Of a stretch of 6,914 bases of DNA, positions 5,577-6,914 are shown piece by piece. Location: the NCBI GenBank assembly GCA_041601535.1, contig JBFIHZ010000219.1, positions 1 to 6,914 on the forward strand. Reading direction: 5' to 3'. Source of the DNA: JBFIHZ01 sp041601535. GTDB taxonomy: Bacteria > Pseudomonadota > Gammaproteobacteria > Xanthomonadales > SZUA-36. A program made the translations under genes and the position numbers. Numbering within the stretch: the stretch's first letter is position 1; the number at the start of each line of letters is the position of its first letter. The notes under the pieces are model-generated. The model had not been told where the DNA came from and made no database searches. It saw only the letters and a program-made list of their open reading frames with translations.

Positions 5577-5631
5577 AAAAAAAAGACAAGTTACTGAATA
5601 AAAAAAGATCGCGTTTTTGGCGCCAAAAAAA
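5577..5631. promoter_or_regulatory. A-tract-rich region between the RNA gene and the divergent DUF748 gene
   Basis: Three runs of A on the plus strand (5577-5584, 5600-5606, 5625-5631) and a T-run (5614-5618) lie 70-130 bp upstream of the predicted RNA start. Centres of successive tracts are 12-25 bp apart, only roughly in phase with the helix. The composition contrasts sharply with the GC-rich flanks and suits intrinsic curvature or binding of a nucleoid protein. No protein-coding signal is seen here. Confidence 0.4.
5614..5629. repeat. Perfect 16-bp palindrome, possible operator
   Basis: TTTTTGGCGCCAAAAA is a perfect palindrome with no spacer, so it cannot form a normal RNA hairpin loop. 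It is better read as a two-fold symmetric DNA site for a dimeric protein. It is about 120 bp upstream of the RNA start and about 225 bp upstream of the DUF748 ATG at 5854, so it could serve either gene. No regulator family is recognised. Confidence 0.45.
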
Positions 5632-5665
5632 TGTTTGCGACGAAGCGAGTGAGTTGCTCAAAAAT

Positions 5666-5680
5666 AGATCAACCCGATCT
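5666..5680. repeat. Short inverted repeat AGATC-N5-GATCT
   Basis: A 5-bp inverted repeat with a 5-nt spacer. Read on the minus strand it is followed by AUUUUUG, which resembles a weak terminator, but the stem is AT-rich and no gene on that strand would use it. It could equally be a small operator or chance. Confidence 0.25.
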
Positions 5681-5713
5681 GTTCATGGTCCAAAAGCCGA
5701 ACAACAGCTGGCA

Positions 5714-5732
5714 GGCACCAGTGGCAGGTGCC
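5714..5732. repeat. GC-rich inverted repeat upstream of the DUF748 gene
   Basis: GGCACC (5714-5719) and GGTGCC (5727-5732) form a 6-bp GC-rich stem with a 7-nt loop. The same block is also an imperfect direct repeat (TGGCAGGCACC at 5709 and TGGCAGGTGCC at 5722, 9 of 11 identical). It is followed by TATCAT at 5738-5743, a possible -10 box without a good -35. It may be an operator or a leader hairpin of the DUF748 gene. Confidence 0.35.
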
Positions 5733-5853
5733 GGTGTTATCATGGCCGGAAACCTGAAAAACCAACCAAGCTCCAAGCCGTTCAATGCCAGCAAACACGC
5801 CGGACAACACACCTGCCGCAGGGCCGCACCAGCCTGTGCTGAGGCGTTGGCGA

Positions 5854-6914
5854 ATGCATCCCCGACAGTTGCGGTTCTGGCTGCTGAGCGGCTTTGCGCT
5901 GTATGTGCTGTGTGGTTTTCTGCTGGCCCCATGGTTGCTGGAGCGCGCACTGGCGGGCGCGGCGGCTGAAGCGGGCCGCACGCTGAGCATTGGTAAAACC
6001 CGCGTCAACCCACTGACGCTCAGCGTGCAGATGGACGATGTCCGCTTGCTGGATACCGATCAGGAGGTTCTGTTCAGCTGCCGGCATTACTTGCTGAACC
6101 TCCAGTTAAGCAGCGTGGTTTACCGTGCCTGGACTTTCCGGCAGTTGCACCTGAATGGTTGCTACCTCCTGCTGGAGCGTTTCCGCCCCGGGGATCACCG
6201 CTTTGGCCGGCTGCTTGCCGACCTCGCGCCGGTGGCAACGTCCGGTAAGGAAAGCGGTGATGCCAGTGGGCTGCCACCGGTATGGGTTCGTGACCTGCAG
6301 ATCAATCAGGGCCGGGTAGCTGTCAGTGATCACCTGCAGGATGAGGTGTTCCGGGCCACCCTGGGCCCGGTGACTGTGCGGGTGACTGACCTTAACACCT
6401 TGCCGGATCGCTCCGGGCAACAACAGGTGAGTATTTCCACCTCGGACGGCGGTGTCATTGCGTGGCGGGGAAGCCTGCAGCTTCATCCTCTGCAGTCACA
6501 AGGCCACCTGGAGCTTTCCGGCAATGTATTGCAGGATGTGCACCGCTATGCCGGCCTGATGCTGCCACTGCGCACGGCCGGGGATGAGGTGGACATCGGC
6601 TTTGATTACCGGCTCAGTCACTCGGTGGCAGATGGCCTGAGTTTTGGCGTGGACCGGCTGCAAGGCCAATTAACCGGCCTGCAGCTGAGCCTGCCGGGGC
6701 AGGACCGGGCGGTGGTGGAAATCGCCGAGGTCGGCTTGGCGGGCGGGCAGATGCGCTGGCCACAAAACGAACTCCAATTAAAACAATTGACGATCAGCGG
6801 GCCGCGCGTGGAGATTGTTCGCGAAGCAGATGGCAGCCTGCAGCTGACGCGGTTGTTGCTGCCGGCTGCCGGCGATACCGCTGCCGGGCAGGGTGCTGGC
6901 GGCGAGTCTGCTGC
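5854..6914 (+). CDS. DUF748-family (AsmA-like) inner-membrane anchored envelope protein, C-terminus beyond right edge
   Basis: This is the N-terminal part (353 codons) of a large envelope protein of the DUF748 group, which belongs with AsmA-like proteins. These span or reach into the periplasm, and several relatives take part in lipid transport or outer-membrane homeostasis; the exact role here is unknown. Residues 8-29 are one transmembrane segment with a basic N-terminal flank, and the rest faces the periplasm. The family pattern follows directly: a short segment like AEAGRTLSIGKTRVNPLTL, a DVRLLDTDQE strand, LNLQLSSVVYRAWTF, then LPPVWVRDLQINQGRVAVSD. The start is uncertain. ATG 5854 has GAGG 9 nt upstream and places the membrane helix near the N-terminus. 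The frame stays open to ATG 5785 and GTG 5836, both without a good ribosome site; a start at 5785 would add 23 residues, Pro-rich then Arg-rich. It is divergent from the RNA gene and from mla. Confidence 0.85.
   Translation, partial: MHPRQLRFWLLSGFALYVLCGFLLAPWLLERALAGAAAEAGRTLSIGKTRVNPLTLSVQMDDVRLLDTDQEVLFSCRHYLLNLQLSSVVYRAWTFRQLHLNGCYLLLERFRPGDHRFGRLLADLAPVATSGKESGDASGLPPVWVRDLQINQGRVAVSDHLQDEVFRATLGPVTVRVTDLNTLPDRSGQQQVSISTSDGGVIAWRGSLQLHPLQSQGHLELSGNVLQDVHRYAGLMLPLRTAGDEVDIGFDYRLSHSVADGLSFGVDRLQGQLTGLQLSLPGQDRAVVEIAEVGLAGGQMRWPQNELQLKQLTISGPRVEIVREADGSLQLTRLLLPAAGDTAAGQGAGGESA

Noticed and set aside
5434..5661. 75-codon minus-strand ORF starting at TTG across the RNA promoter region.
   Set aside because: It has no ribosome site, crosses the A-tract and promoter-like boxes, and ends inside the structured RNA; the composition is not protein-like.
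5631..5969. 112-codon plus-strand ORF overlapping the DUF748 start.
   Set aside because: It is out of frame with the DUF748 reading frame, which shows clear membrane and family patterns, and there is no ribosome site.

Overview
The window looks like chromosome of a GC-rich gammaproteobacterium outside the Enterobacterales. This rests on gene content (a complete Mla phospholipid-transport operon next to a DUF748/AsmA-like gene) and on protein lengths and motifs close to those of E. coli Mla. The species cannot be named from the sequence alone.

The left two thirds run on the minus strand. A promoter-like site near 4938-4964 leads into mlaF-mlaE-mlaD-mlaC-mlaB-mlaA (4885 down to 1040). These genes are packed with 1-9 nt gaps or 4-8 nt overlaps, so this is one transcription unit. 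Together they encode the whole retrograde phospholipid pathway: the outer-membrane lipoprotein MlaA, the periplasmic shuttle MlaC, and the inner-membrane MlaF2E2D6B2 ABC complex. In E. coli mlaA is unlinked; here it closes the operon. Ninety nucleotides further on, past an 8-bp inverted repeat, a peptide-binding-type (SBP_bac_5) lipoprotein gene starts at a GTG and runs off the left edge.

The roughly 970 bp between mlaF and the next coding region (4886-5853) holds no convincing protein gene. Its central part looks like a free-standing structured RNA gene on the minus strand: a sigma70-like promoter (5503-5529), about 370 nt rich in complementary segments, and a textbook intrinsic terminator (5130-5160). 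By eye it shows a hairpin whose whole 6-nt loop pairs with a bulge of the neighbouring stem, and that stem's apical loop is perfectly complementary over 8 nt to a segment about 130 nt downstream. I found no landmark of tmRNA, RNase P RNA, 6S RNA or a known riboswitch. This is the most interesting object in the window. Upstream of its promoter is an A-tract-rich stretch with a perfect 16-bp palindrome.

From about 5785 or 5854 to the right edge, on the plus strand, lies the N-terminal part of a DUF748 (AsmA-like) envelope protein with one N-terminal membrane segment. The RNA gene and the DUF748 gene therefore diverge from the A-tract region. If AsmA-like proteins here move lipids outward, as some of their relatives do, the locus pairs inward and outward lipid-transport functions around an RNA gene; that link is inference.
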